64,000 nt of DNA from an uncultured Corynebacterium sp. (GCF_943914615.1 NZ_CALUCS010000009.1:30187-94186), one strand, 5' to 3'; numbered from the stretch's first letter, positions 29,585-38,940 are shown. Notes: generated by a model not told the origin, from the letters alone. Program-made: numbers and translations.

Positions 29585-30564
29585 AAATCGTCTTTGCCGG
29601 AACCCCGGAGCCGGCCGCCGTGGCCCTCGAGCACCTCATAGCCGACGAGCGCATCGAAATCGTTGCGGTGGTTACCCAGCCGGACGCCAAGAGGGGGCGC
29701 GGCCGCAGCCTGCGCCCATCGAAGGTGGCGGAGGTCGCCGCGGAGGCCACCATCCCGACCTACAAGTGGCCGAGTCTCAAGGCCGGAACCGAGTCGGGTG
29801 ACGAGGCCCGGGCCGTTCTTAGCGACCTCGCAGCACAGGGGGTCACCGCAGCCGCGGTCGTGGCCTACGGCAACCTGATCCCCAAGGACATCCTCGACGT
29901 CTTTGAGCACGGCTGGGTGAACCTGCACTACTCGCTGCTTCCACGCTGGCGCGGCGCCGCGCCCGTGCAAGCCGCCCTGGCGGCGGGAGACGAGACTACT
30001 GGCGCCTCCATCTTCCGCATCGAGGAAGGCCTGGACACCGGGCCTGTCGCCGCTCAGCTGACCCAGGAGATCGGCCTAGAGGACACCGCCGACGACCTGC
30101 TGGCCAGCCTGACCTACGCCGGCCGGGAGCTGCTGGCCGATACGCTCATCGCCATGGATGAAGACTCGGCCGAGCTTTCCCCGCAGGAAGATTCGCAGGC
30201 CACCCACGCACCGAAGATTCACCCCGCCGACGCGCAGATTGAATGGTCCCAACCGGCCGAGGTAATCCAGCGTGTAGCCCGCGCCCACACCCCGGCACCC
30301 GGTGCGTGGACCCTGCTGGACGGCCAGCGATACAAGATCGGCATGCTGCTACCAAGTGATTCTGCGGAGGTAGGCGAGCTTGGTGCTGGCGAAGTGGTGG
30401 CGTCACCAAAAGAGGTTTTCGTCGGCACCGGCACCGAACCGCTAGAGATCACGCGCATCCAGCCGCCCGGCAAGAAGATGATGGAAGCCGCGGCGTGGGC
30501 GCGCGGGCAGCAGGAGCTGCTAGCGGAGCGCCCGACGTTTAGCGCGCGGGAAACGGGGGAGTAG
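29581..30564 (+). CDS. fmt: Methionyl-tRNA formyltransferase
   Basis: The enzyme formylates initiator Met-tRNA with 10-formyl-tetrahydrofolate. The 327-residue protein starts with KIVFAGTPEPAAVALEHL, and has the SLLPRWRGAAPVQAA catalytic loop near residue 120 and the C-terminal OB-like domain (about 210-327, VQ-type motif IQPPGKKMM). The start is a GTG overlapping the def stop. rsmB follows four bases after its stop. Confidence 0.97.
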   Translation: MKIVFAGTPEPAAVALEHLIADERIEIVAVVTQPDAKRGRGRSLRPSKVAEVAAEATIPTYKWPSLKAGTESGDEARAVLSDLAAQGVTAAAVVAYGNLIPKDILDVFEHGWVNLHYSLLPRWRGAAPVQAALAAGDETTGASIFRIEEGLDTGPVAAQLTQEIGLEDTADDLLASLTYAGRELLADTLIAMDEDSAELSPQEDSQATHAPKIHPADAQIEWSQPAEVIQRVARAHTPAPGAWTLLDGQRYKIGMLLPSDSAEVGELGAGEVVASPKEVFVGTGTEPLEITRIQPPGKKMMEAAAWARGQQELLAERPTFSARETGE

Positions 30565-30568
30565 AACC

Positions 30569-32110
30569 ATGGGAGGCTTCAGGTCTCGTTCCGAATCCGC
30601 CCGCAGCGGCGAGGGGCAACATAAGAGGGCTACGGGCTACCAACAGCGCCGCCCCGAACACAAGCAGCGGAAGAGCAGGTCTAGAGGCTCTGGCGATAAG
30701 GTCCGCGACGTGGTCTTCGGTGTGCTGCGCGACGTGACGGTCGACGGTGCTTTCGGCAACCTCGCGCTGCCCAAGGCGCTCCGGGAAGCGGGCATCAAGG
30801 GACGTGACGCCGCATTTGCCACCGAGCTGACCTATGGCACGCTGCGGGCACAAGGGTTGCTGGACGCGATCATCGAAGACGCCGCTGGGCGCAAGATCGA
30901 GAAGATTGACTCGGTGGCCCTGGATGCCCTGCGCCTGGGCGCGTACCAGATCCTGCGAACGCGGGTGGAAAACCACGCCGCGGTGAACACCTCTGTGGAG
31001 TTGGTGAAGGCCTTCGGAGCAGGCCAGGCCTCCGGGTTCGTCAATGGCGTGCTGCGCGCGCTGACGCGCAAGAAGCCGGAGACGTGGATCGAGCGCGTAG
31101 CCCCCGGCGACAGCCTGGTCGACCTAGCCCTGCGCAACGCGCACCCCGTGTGGATCGCCGAGGTCTTCGCCGGCGCGCTGGGCGTGGACCCCGCTACCAA
31201 CAACGGTTGCGTCGAACTCGAGCGCGCCTTGGCGGCCGACGACGCCCGCCCGATCGTGCACCTGGCCGCCCGCCCCGGACAGATCAGCGGCGAGGAACTG
31301 GCGTTGATCACCGGCGGCACGGAGGGCAAGTTCTCGCCCTACGCGGTGTACCTAGACGAGGGTGCCCCTGGCGATATCGCCCCGGTGCGCGAAGGGATGG
31401 CCAGCGTGCAGGACGAAGGCTCCCAGCTGATCGGCCTGGTCACCACCCGCGTTCCCGTCGCCGACAACCTTCCCGCCCGCTGGCTTGACTTGTGCGCCGG
31501 CCCCGGCGGCAAGACCGCATTCATCGCCTCAGTGGCCATGTCGGAGCAGGCCACCGTAGATGCAATCGAGATCGCAGATCACCGCGCCAAGCTGATTGAG
31601 CAGACGACCCGCGACCTGCCCGTGCGCGTGCACGTCGGCGACGGCCGGAAGCTGGAATCTATCGGCGACCTGGATGCCCCGGAGGGCGGCTTCGCGCGCG
31701 TGCTTATCGACGCGCCCTGCTCCGGCCTGGGCGCGCTGCGCCGCCGCCCGGAGGCTCGCTGGACCAAGGATCCGCAGGACGTCGCCCCGCTGGTCACGCT
31801 GCAGCGCGAGCTGCTGGTCAGCGGCCTTGCGGCCACCGCCCCCGGCGGCGTGGTCATCTACTCCACGTGCTCGCCACACCCCAAGGAAACCTCCGAGGTT
31901 GTCCGCTCCGTCGCCGCCCGCACCGGCGCGGAAATCCTGGACGTCACTGAGTTCCTGCCCGAGCTGGCTGATACGAACACCGCCCAGACCGCGCCGTTTG
32001 TGCAGCTCTGGCCGCACATCCACGGCACGGACGCGATGTTTTTCGCTGCCCTGCGCCCCGCCAGCAACAGCACAAGCACAGACACAAGCACAAGCACTAG
32101 CCAAGAGTGA
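30569..32110 (+). CDS. rsmB: 16S rRNA m5C967 methyltransferase RsmB (Fmu/Sun)
   Basis: The protein has 513 residues. The basic N-terminal tail is followed by a NusB-like RNA-binding domain (about residues 45-185) and a SAM-dependent RNA cytosine methyltransferase domain. The SAM-binding motif LDLCAGPGGKTAF lies near residue 310. The catalytic cysteines are in DAPCSGLGALRRRPE and YSTCSPHPKE. The last 17 residues are a Ser/Thr-rich low-complexity tail encoded by a degenerate hexanucleotide repeat, unlike the conserved end of the family. Confidence 0.94.
   Translation: MGGFRSRSESARSGEGQHKRATGYQQRRPEHKQRKSRSRGSGDKVRDVVFGVLRDVTVDGAFGNLALPKALREAGIKGRDAAFATELTYGTLRAQGLLDAIIEDAAGRKIEKIDSVALDALRLGAYQILRTRVENHAAVNTSVELVKAFGAGQASGFVNGVLRALTRKKPETWIERVAPGDSLVDLALRNAHPVWIAEVFAGALGVDPATNNGCVELERALAADDARPIVHLAARPGQISGEELALITGGTEGKFSPYAVYLDEGAPGDIAPVREGMASVQDEGSQLIGLVTTRVPVADNLPARWLDLCAGPGGKTAFIASVAMSEQATVDAIEIADHRAKLIEQTTRDLPVRVHVGDGRKLESIGDLDAPEGGFARVLIDAPCSGLGALRRRPEARWTKDPQDVAPLVTLQRELLVSGLAATAPGGVVIYSTCSPHPKETSEVVRSVAARTGAEILDVTEFLPELADTNTAQTAPFVQLWPHIHGTDAMFFAALRPASNSTSTDTSTSTSQE
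32063..32104. repeat. Degenerate AGCACA hexanucleotide repeat in the rsmB 3' end
   Basis: About seven units related to AGCACA (AGCAAC, AGCACA, AGCACA, GACACA, AGCACA, AGCACT, AGCCAA) encode the Ser/Thr tail of RsmB. Such repeats can change copy number by slippage. Confidence 0.7.
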
Positions 32111-32123
32111 GGAAGACCAACCC

Positions 32124-32792
32124 ATGTCTGATTCCCGCACCCCGCTGATCGCCCCGTCCATCCTCGCCGCCGACTTCGCCAACCTGTCCCAAGAGGTCGC
32201 CCGCGTGCCGAACGCCGACTGGTTGCACATCGACGTGATGGACAACCACTTCGTCCCGAACCTCTCCTTCGGCCTGCCCGTGGCCAAGTCCCTGCTGCCG
32301 CACACGGACAAGCACCTGGACGTGCACCTCATGATCGAGAACCCGGAGAAGTGGGCAGAAGACTACGCCGACGATTTTCACTCCGTGACCTTCCACCTGG
32401 AGGCCGTTCCGGACGTCGATACCGCCATCGCCCTGGCTGACAAGCTGCGCGGTCACGGCACGATGGCGGGCATCTCCATCAAGCCCAACACCCCGGTGGA
32501 GCCGCTGCTGGACCACCTGGATCGCTTCGACCTCGTGCTCGTCATGAGCGTGGAGCCTGGCTTCGGCGGCCAGAAGTTCATGCCCGAGGTGCTGGATAAG
32601 GTCCGCGCGCTGCGCAGCCGGATCGATGCCGACGGCCTGGATACCCTCATCGAGATCGACGGCGGCATTGGGGCTGAAACCGCCGCCGAGTCCGCAGCCG
32701 CGGGCGTGGACGTGTTTGTCGCCGGTTCCAGCGTGTTCGGCAAGGAGGATCCCGCCGCGGCGGTCGATGAGATCCGCGTCAGCGCCAAGTAG
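32124..32792 (+). CDS. rpe: Ribulose-phosphate 3-epimerase
   Basis: This TIM-barrel enzyme interconverts ribulose 5-phosphate and xylulose 5-phosphate. The ATG at 32124 gives 222 residues starting MSDSRTPLIAPSILAADFAN. Motifs include HIDVMDNHFVPNLSFG, DVHLMIENPEKW, VMSVEPGFGGQKF and EIDGGIG. The reading frame is open upstream inside rsmB without coding meaning. It heads the riboflavin genes, for which its substrate ribulose 5-phosphate is a precursor. Confidence 0.97.
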   Translation: MSDSRTPLIAPSILAADFANLSQEVARVPNADWLHIDVMDNHFVPNLSFGLPVAKSLLPHTDKHLDVHLMIENPEKWAEDYADDFHSVTFHLEAVPDVDTAIALADKLRGHGTMAGISIKPNTPVEPLLDHLDRFDLVLVMSVEPGFGGQKFMPEVLDKVRALRSRIDADGLDTLIEIDGGIGAETAAESAAAGVDVFVAGSSVFGKEDPAAAVDEIRVSAK

Positions 32793-32796
32793 CTCT

Positions 32797-33861
32797 ATGG
32801 ATCTTTCTCTTTTTTCTGACGCCCACAGTCTCGGCTGGCAGGCGGCCCAGCTTGCCAGCCCGAACCCGCCGGTGGGCGCGGTGATCGAGGATTCCTTCGG
32901 GCAGGTGGTGGGCCGCGGTTTCACGCAGGCCCCCGGCGGGGCGCATGCCGAGGTTGTCGCCCTGCAGCAGGCCGGGGAGAAGGCGCGGGGTGGCCGGGCG
33001 ATCGTCACCCTGGAGCCCTGCAACCACACCGGCCGCACTGGCCCGTGCGCAGAGGCCCTCATTCGCGCCGGCATCCGGCGGGTGGATTTCCTTTTCGCGG
33101 ATCCGAACCCCGCCGCCGAAGGTGGTGCCGCCACGCTCCGCGCCGCGGGCGTGGAGGTACACGGCCCCTACCTGCCGCATCCGACGGCCAGCGACGCGGC
33201 GCAACTGCCCGCGTGGTCGGAGGTATATAGCGTGGAACCCTGGCTGATTGCCGAGGCCCTGCAGCGCCCGCACGTGTGCCTGAAGATGGCCTCCACGCTG
33301 GATGGACGCGTGGCAGCCGTGGATGGAAGCAGCCAGTGGATCACCGGCGAGCCGGCGCGCATGGCGGTGCATGAGGATCGGACGCGTCGCGATGCGATCC
33401 TGGTGGGCACCGGAACCATTGCGGCGGATAACCCGCGCCTAACCGCCCGCGATGCCGACGGCCAGCCCTTCGCCGAGGAGTTGCAGCCGCTGCGAGTCAT
33501 CATGGGCACCAGCGACATTCCCGCGGACGCGGCGGTGTTCGCCGCGCCAGGACAAGCTCTGCACCTGCAGACTCGCGATGTGCACGAAGTACTAACAGAG
33601 CTCTGGAAGTGCGACGTGCGCACCCTGTTGGTGGAAGGCGGAGCTCAAGTAGCCGCAGCGTTCGTGAAAGCCGACGTAGTGGACGAGGTTCAGTACTACG
33701 CGGCCCCGGCGGTATTGGGGGCGGGGGTGGCGTCACTAAATGATGGCGAGAACAGCCTTGGCCGAACGATCGGGGACATCCGCCGTTTCGTCCCGCGTGA
33801 GCTGCAGGTTTTCGGCCAAGACCTGCGCTGGACGCTCACCGCGCCCGGGCGTACCCCCTGA
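32797..33861 (+). CDS. ribD: Bifunctional riboflavin deaminase / reductase RibD
   Basis: This 354-residue fusion carries out the second and third steps of riboflavin synthesis. The N-terminal deaminase domain has the zinc motif GGAHAEVVAL plus PCNHTGRTGPC. The C-terminal reductase domain (about 145-354) begins near RPHVCLKMASTLDGRVAA and has ITGEPARMAVHEDR. The ATG at 32797 lies four bases after the rpe stop without a clear ribosome binding site, so it is probably translated by coupling to rpe. Confidence 0.95.
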   Translation: MDLSLFSDAHSLGWQAAQLASPNPPVGAVIEDSFGQVVGRGFTQAPGGAHAEVVALQQAGEKARGGRAIVTLEPCNHTGRTGPCAEALIRAGIRRVDFLFADPNPAAEGGAATLRAAGVEVHGPYLPHPTASDAAQLPAWSEVYSVEPWLIAEALQRPHVCLKMASTLDGRVAAVDGSSQWITGEPARMAVHEDRTRRDAILVGTGTIAADNPRLTARDADGQPFAEELQPLRVIMGTSDIPADAAVFAAPGQALHLQTRDVHEVLTELWKCDVRTLLVEGGAQVAAAFVKADVVDEVQYYAAPAVLGAGVASLNDGENSLGRTIGDIRRFVPRELQVFGQDLRWTLTAPGRTP

Positions 33862-33888
33862 TACTGGGATCCGCCCACAGTGGGATAA

Positions 33889-33910
33889 TGTGTATGTAAT
33901 CACATACACA
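33889..33910. promoter_or_regulatory. Perfect palindromic operator candidate upstream of ribC
   Basis: TGTGTATGT (33889-33897) and ACATACACA (33902-33910) are perfect 9-base inverted repeats around AATC. The palindrome ends 17 bases before the ribC ATG. A -10-like GATAAT overlaps its left edge at 33884-33889. There is no room for an FMN riboswitch in the 66-base gap. The regulator is not identified. Confidence 0.6.
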
Positions 33911-33927
33911 AAAATCAAGGAGCGCGT

Positions 33928-34569
33928 ATGTTCACCGGGATCATCGAGGAGGTCGGGCGGGTAGCCGCGATCGAAGAAGCCGGGGATTCTTTAAGGATGC
34001 GCTTCACGGCGCCGGGTGTGCTGGAGGACGCCAAGCGCGGCGATTCCATCGCCATCAACGGCGTGTGCCTGACCGTGGCCGAGCTTTCGCCCGAGGAGTT
34101 CACTGCCGATGTGATGCAGGTGACGCTGGACTACAGCGCGCTGGGCAGCGTTTCTGTCGGCGACCGGGTGAACGTGGAACGCGCCATGGCCAGCGGCCAA
34201 CGCTTCGGCGGACACATCGTGCAGGGGCACGTGGACGGCACCGCGACCTTGCAGGAGCGCCGCCCCTCGGAGCACTGGGAGGTGTTCCGCTTCCAGCTGG
34301 AGGATCCCCAATTGGCCCGCTACGTGGCCAAGAAGGGTTCCGTGGCGATCAACGGCACGTCGCTGACGGTTGCCGAGGTGGCGGAGGTAGCCGAAGCAGG
34401 CGGGTCTGGCTCAAGTGAGGCGTGGTTCGAGGTCTCCCTGATCCCGACCACCCTGGCGGACACGATGCTGGGGGATCTGAACCCGGGCGATACGGTGAAT
34501 GTGGAATGCGACGTGCTGGCGAAGTACGTCGAGCGGCTGGCACAGCACGGCGCGCAGGACGATCAGTAA
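33928..34569 (+). CDS. ribC: Riboflavin synthase alpha chain
   Basis: The enzyme dismutates two lumazine molecules to riboflavin. The 213-residue protein has two lumazine-binding repeats. The first starts MFTGIIEEVGRV and has SIAINGVCLTVAEL; the second has FGGHIVQGHVDG and VAINGTSLTVAEV. It starts with ATG after AAGGAGCG. The gene is also called ribE in other nomenclatures. Confidence 0.96.
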   Translation: MFTGIIEEVGRVAAIEEAGDSLRMRFTAPGVLEDAKRGDSIAINGVCLTVAELSPEEFTADVMQVTLDYSALGSVSVGDRVNVERAMASGQRFGGHIVQGHVDGTATLQERRPSEHWEVFRFQLEDPQLARYVAKKGSVAINGTSLTVAEVAEVAEAGGSGSSEAWFEVSLIPTTLADTMLGDLNPGDTVNVECDVLAKYVERLAQHGAQDDQ

Positions 34570-34587
34570 GAGGCATAGAGGGCACCA

Positions 34588-35850
34588 ATGAGCACGAGCG
34601 AAACTAGCGAACCCCAAGACATCAAACTGGACTCCGTGGAGCGCGCCATCGCCGACATCGCCGCGGGCAAGGCAGTGGTGGTCGTCGACGACGAGAACCG
34701 GGAGAACGAGGGCGACCTCATCTTCGCCGCAGAGCTGGCCACCCCGGAGCTGATGGCCTTTATGGTGCGCCACAGCTCTGGCTATGTGTGCGTGGGCATG
34801 GATAGCGCCGACTGCGACCGCCTGGGCCTACCGCCGATGGTGGCCCGCAACGAGGACGTCCGTGGCACCGCCTACACCGTCACCGTGGACGCCGCCGAGG
34901 GCGTGGATACCGGCATCAGCGCCACCGACCGTGCCCGCACCGTGCGCCTGCTGGCCGATCCCGCATCCACCGCCGCGACCTTTAATCGCCCCGGCCATGT
35001 GGTGCCGCTGCGCGCGAAGCGCGGAGGCGTGCTCGTGCGCCAGGGCCACACGGAAGCAGCGGTGGATCTGGCCCGTGCGGCGAACCTGGCGCCCGCCGGC
35101 GCGCTGTGCGAGATCGTCTCTAAGGAAGATCCCACGACCATGGCCCGCCTGCCGGAGCTGCGCCGCTTCGCCGACGAGCACGACCTGGCCCTGATCAGCA
35201 TCGAGCAGCTGCAGGACTGGCGCCGCCACCACACCCAGACCCTCGAGCGCGCCGTGGAAACCCGCCTGCCGACCGTCCACGGCGATTTCCGGGCCATCGG
35301 ATACGTCAACATCATCGATGGCACGGAACACGTGGCGCTGGTCAAGGGCGATGTGAGCGCAGCCAGCACTGGCAGCGAGGAGCCAGTTCCGGTGCGCGTA
35401 CACTCCGAGTGCCTGACCGGCGACGTCTTCGGTTCCCGCCGCTGCGACTGCGGCGACCAGCTTTCCGCCGCCCTGGACTACATCGAGGCAAAGGGTCGGG
35501 GAGTGGTCATCTACCTGCGCGGCCACGAAGGGCGGGGCATCGGTCTGCTGCCGAAGCTGCGCGCCTACGTGCTGCAGGACGAGGGCCTGGATACCGTCGA
35601 CGCGAACCTGGAGCAAGGGCTTCCGGTGGACGCTCGCGAGTACAGCGCCGCCGCGCAGATCCTCAAGGACCTGCAGGTTCAGTCAGTCGCCCTGATCTCC
35701 AACAACCCGGACAAGATCCACGACCTGGCCAGCCACGGCGTGGACGTGACCAAGCGCATCCCGGTGGAGCTCAACGCCAACGAGGACAACGTGGTGTATC
35801 TTCGCACGAAACGCGACCGCATGGGCCACCAACTCGATACCCTGGACTAG
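34588..35850 (+). CDS. ribBA: Bifunctional 3,4-dihydroxy-2-butanone-4-phosphate synthase / GTP cyclohydrolase II
   Basis: This 420-residue fusion makes both early precursors of riboflavin. The N-terminal RibB domain has VVDDENRENEGDLIFAAE near residue 32 and the GHTEAAVDL motif. The C-terminal RibA domain (about 215-420) has the zinc-binding cysteines in SECLTGDVFGSRRCDCG, the GHEGRGIGLLPK motif, and NNPDKI. It uses ribulose 5-phosphate and GTP. It is often named ribA in corynebacteria. Confidence 0.96.
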   Translation: MSTSETSEPQDIKLDSVERAIADIAAGKAVVVVDDENRENEGDLIFAAELATPELMAFMVRHSSGYVCVGMDSADCDRLGLPPMVARNEDVRGTAYTVTVDAAEGVDTGISATDRARTVRLLADPASTAATFNRPGHVVPLRAKRGGVLVRQGHTEAAVDLARAANLAPAGALCEIVSKEDPTTMARLPELRRFADEHDLALISIEQLQDWRRHHTQTLERAVETRLPTVHGDFRAIGYVNIIDGTEHVALVKGDVSAASTGSEEPVPVRVHSECLTGDVFGSRRCDCGDQLSAALDYIEAKGRGVVIYLRGHEGRGIGLLPKLRAYVLQDEGLDTVDANLEQGLPVDAREYSAAAQILKDLQVQSVALISNNPDKIHDLASHGVDVTKRIPVELNANEDNVVYLRTKRDRMGHQLDTLD

Positions 35851-35901
35851 AACACACCAGACCCCTCGACCGCTTAATCAGCAAGAAGGAGCCCCGCAAC
35901 C

Positions 35902-36384
35902 GTGGCACACAACGGAGTCGCCGACGTCCAGCTCAAGGCCGGTTCAGCTTACGGCATGACCGTGGCCGTCATCAGCGCATCCTGGAACGCCGACATCACC
36001 GACCAGTTGCACGAACACTCGATCGCCGCTGCCAAGGAAGCCGGAGCCCAGGTTTCGGAGTGGCGGGTCGCCGGGGCACTGGAACTGCCGGTCGCCGTCG
36101 CCGCGGCATGTAAACGTTTTGACGCCGTAGTGGCGAACGGCTGCGTAATCCAGGGGGAGACTGAGCATTTCCGCGTGGTTTGCGATGCGGTCACCTATGG
36201 CCTGACGCGCGCGGGCATGGATTCGGGAACGCCCGTTGGCAACGGCGTGCTGACCGTCGATACCCATGAGCAGGCAGTGGACCGTGCGGGTGGCGTCGAT
36301 GCGAAAGAGGACAAGGGGCGCGACGCAGCAGTCGCCGCCATCCACACTGCCCTGGTGCTACGCCAGATCGAGCGTGGCGTTTAG
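35902..36384 (+). CDS. ribH: 6,7-Dimethyl-8-ribityllumazine synthase
   Basis: This 160-residue protein forms the icosahedral or pentameric lumazine synthase. The substrate-binding GALELPVAVAAA, the phosphate-binding NGCVIQGETEHF and GNGVLTVDTHEQAVDRAG are present. The GTG start follows AGAAGGAGCC. It is the last gene of the riboflavin set and precedes a small membrane-protein gene. Confidence 0.95.
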   Translation: MAHNGVADVQLKAGSAYGMTVAVISASWNADITDQLHEHSIAAAKEAGAQVSEWRVAGALELPVAVAAACKRFDAVVANGCVIQGETEHFRVVCDAVTYGLTRAGMDSGTPVGNGVLTVDTHEQAVDRAGGVDAKEDKGRDAAVAAIHTALVLRQIERGV

Positions 36385-36419
36385 GGGCTACCAACCCGGA
36401 CAGAGTAGGGTGGATTGCC

Positions 36420-36875
36420 GTGAGCGATAAGGAGAATTGGGAGCTGGAAGTATCCTCGCCCTTCTTGAAGAAGCTGGCGTGGATCCTGGTCGTGCTGATC
36501 ATGGCGGTGCACGTCGTTATGGCCATCGTCGTGGCTGTGGGGGATACCGGCGTGACGGTGACAAAGGCTGACCAATGGGGGTTCATCGGCATCGGCCTGG
36601 TCTTCTCCTTCGTAGCGCTGTCCTTGCTCCGCCCGCACGTCAAGGTGAACAGTGAGGGCGTGGAAGTGCGCAACATCGTCAACGGGCAGTTCTACCCGTG
36701 GGACATCATCCACGGGTTGTCCTTCCCGCAAGAAGCCAAGTGGGCGCGCCTGGAACTGCCGGACTTCGAGTTCGTGCCGATGATGGCGCTGAACATCTAC
36801 GACAAACAGCTGATCGCCCAGCGAGTAGAGGATTTCCGCCAGCTGGAGGATCGCTACATGCCTTTCGATGACTAG
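36420..36875 (+). CDS. Membrane protein with a PH-like (bPH) domain
   Basis: The 151-residue protein has two predicted transmembrane helices (about residues 19-42 and 56-72). A C-terminal cytoplasmic domain, about 75-145, has the pattern HVKVNSEGVEVRNIVNGQ and FYPWDIIHGLSFP, typical of actinobacterial bacterial-PH domains. The function is unknown. It starts with GTG at 36420 and its end overlaps the uvrC start by eight bases. This ribH-PH protein-uvrC order appears in related genomes to my knowledge. Confidence 0.8.
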   Translation: MSDKENWELEVSSPFLKKLAWILVVLIMAVHVVMAIVVAVGDTGVTVTKADQWGFIGIGLVFSFVALSLLRPHVKVNSEGVEVRNIVNGQFYPWDIIHGLSFPQEAKWARLELPDFEFVPMMALNIYDKQLIAQRVEDFRQLEDRYMPFDD

Positions 36876-38940
36876 CGTTTCCTACCGCCCCGAACCCGGC
36901 AGCATACCCACCGACCCGGGGGTATATACCTTTCGTGACGCCCACGAGCGCGTCATCTACGTCGGCAAAGCCAAGAACCTACGCGCAAGGCTGTCCAACT
37001 ACTTTCAGGATCTCGGCCAGCTGCACCCGCGCACCCGGGCGATGGTGCAGTCCGCCAACCACGTACAGTGGACGGTGGTTTCCAGTGAGCTCGAAGCGCT
37101 GAACCTGGAGTACACCTGGATCAAGCGCTTCAACCCCCGGTTTAACGTGATGTACCGGGACGACAAGACGTATCCCATGCTGGCGATCAGCGTGAAGGAG
37201 CAGATTCCGCGGGCATTCATGTACCGCGGGCCCCGGCGCAAGGGCGTGCGATACTTCGGCCCATACCCCAAGGCGTGGGCGATCCGGGAGACTCTCGAAT
37301 CGCTGACGCGCGTGTTTCCAATCAGAACGTGTTCGGCGGGGGTGTATAGGCGTCACGAAGCATTGGGAAGACCCTGCCTCCTGGGCTACATCGATCGCTG
37401 CAGTGCCCCGTGCGTAGACAAGATCACCCCGGAAGACCACCGCGCGCTGGTGGATCAGTTCTCCAGCTTCCTGGCGGGCAACACCGAACCCGTGCTGCGC
37501 AGGGTGCGTAAGGAGATGGAGCTGGCCAGCGAAAACCTGGACTTTGAACGCGCCGCTTCCTTACGCGACCAGCTGCAGGCCATGCAGAAGTCCATGGAGC
37601 GGCAGGCGGTGGTGTTCTCCGACAACACGGACGCCGACCTGATCGCCTTCGTGGCCGACGAGCTGGAGGCCGCGGTGCAGATCTTTCACGTTCGCGGCGG
37701 CCGCATCCACGGCCAGCGCGGCTGGGTGGTCGAGCGCGAGGACCTAAGCGAGGAGAAGCTGGTCGCGGACTTTATCACCCAGTTCTACGGCGAGACCGCG
37801 GAGCTGGCAAAAGCGACGGAGACCCAGGTGGGAGGTGCCTCTGGGCCGGAAGTGGACCGCGAACTGGCGCGCGCCATTAACCCGGCCGCCGCACAGGACC
37901 TGGGTGACCTCGTGGGCGACGTGCAGGTCACTCCCGTTCCCCGGGAGATCCTGGTCCATACACTGCCGGAGGAGGCCGATGACCTGGCTGCGTGGCTGAC
38001 GAGCCTGCGCGGCTCCAACGTGCAGATCCGTGTGCCGCAGCGCGGCGACAAAAAGGCGCTGATGACCACCGCGGAGACCAACGCCACGCAGGCGCTAGCG
38101 CAACACAAGCTAAAACGTGCGGGCGACATCACGGCCCGCTCGGCGGCGCTCAAGGAGCTGCAGGAAGCACTGTGGATGGACGAATCCCCGCTGCGCATCG
38201 AGTGCACCGACATCTCCCACATCCAGGGCACCGACGTGGTGGCCAGCCTGGTGGTCTTCGAGGACGGCCTGCCGAAGAAGGCCGACTATCGCCGGTACAA
38301 GATCCGCGACGCAGCAGGCGACGGGCATTCCGACGACGTCGCCAGCATCGCGGAGGTCGTGCGCCGACGTTTTAAGCGCTATCAGCAGGACAAGTCCGCG
38401 GTGCCCGCGGGCGACGACGCGGGCGATCTGTTGGAAGGCGAGACTGAGTTGGAAGACAGCGCCCCGGAAGGCACGGACCCAGCAGCCGAGAAGCGCAAGT
38501 TCGCCTACCCGCCGCAGCTGTTCATCGTGGACGGCGGCCTGCCGCAGGTAAATGCCGCCCAGGAGGTGCTCGACGAGTTAGGTGTGAACGACGTCACCCT
38601 GGTGGGTATCGCCAAGCGCCTGGAGGAAATCTGGGTGCCGGGGGAGGAGTACCCCATTATCGTGCCCCGCAACTCTCCCGCACTGTATCTGGTGCAGAAT
38701 CTGCGCGACGAGGCGCACCGCTTCGCCATCACGTTCCACCGCCAGCAGCGCAGTGCCCGTATGCGCCGCAGCAAGCTGGACGATATTCCGGGGCTGGGGC
38801 CGAAGCGCCGTAAACAGCTGGTCAAGGAGTTTGGCTCCGTGGCGAGGGTCAAGGCCGCCAGCGTGGAAGACATCGCCGGACTTCCGGGGTTTGGCCCCAA
38901 GTTGGCGCAACTCATTCACGACGCGCTGAATGCTGGGTAG
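36868..38940 (+). CDS. uvrC: Excinuclease ABC subunit C
   Basis: UvrC makes both incisions in nucleotide excision repair. The 690-residue protein has the GIY-YIG domain at the N-terminus (PGVYTFRDAHERVIYVGKA), a UVR coiled coil near residue 210 (ENLDFERAASLRDQL), the RNase H-like second nuclease domain (CTDISHIQGTDVVASLVVF), and tandem helix-hairpin-helix motifs at the end (DIPGLGPKRRKQLVKEFGS). The ATG overlaps the preceding gene by eight bases. Confidence 0.97.
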   Translation: MTSVSYRPEPGSIPTDPGVYTFRDAHERVIYVGKAKNLRARLSNYFQDLGQLHPRTRAMVQSANHVQWTVVSSELEALNLEYTWIKRFNPRFNVMYRDDKTYPMLAISVKEQIPRAFMYRGPRRKGVRYFGPYPKAWAIRETLESLTRVFPIRTCSAGVYRRHEALGRPCLLGYIDRCSAPCVDKITPEDHRALVDQFSSFLAGNTEPVLRRVRKEMELASENLDFERAASLRDQLQAMQKSMERQAVVFSDNTDADLIAFVADELEAAVQIFHVRGGRIHGQRGWVVEREDLSEEKLVADFITQFYGETAELAKATETQVGGASGPEVDRELARAINPAAAQDLGDLVGDVQVTPVPREILVHTLPEEADDLAAWLTSLRGSNVQIRVPQRGDKKALMTTAETNATQALAQHKLKRAGDITARSAALKELQEALWMDESPLRIECTDISHIQGTDVVASLVVFEDGLPKKADYRRYKIRDAAGDGHSDDVASIAEVVRRRFKRYQQDKSAVPAGDDAGDLLEGETELEDSAPEGTDPAAEKRKFAYPPQLFIVDGGLPQVNAAQEVLDELGVNDVTLVGIAKRLEEIWVPGEEYPIIVPRNSPALYLVQNLRDEAHRFAITFHRQQRSARMRRSKLDDIPGLGPKRRKQLVKEFGSVARVKAASVEDIAGLPGFGPKLAQLIHDALNAG

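Noticed and set aside
33862..33927. FMN riboswitch upstream of ribC
   Set aside because: The 66-base gap is too short and lacks the conserved RFN element segments.
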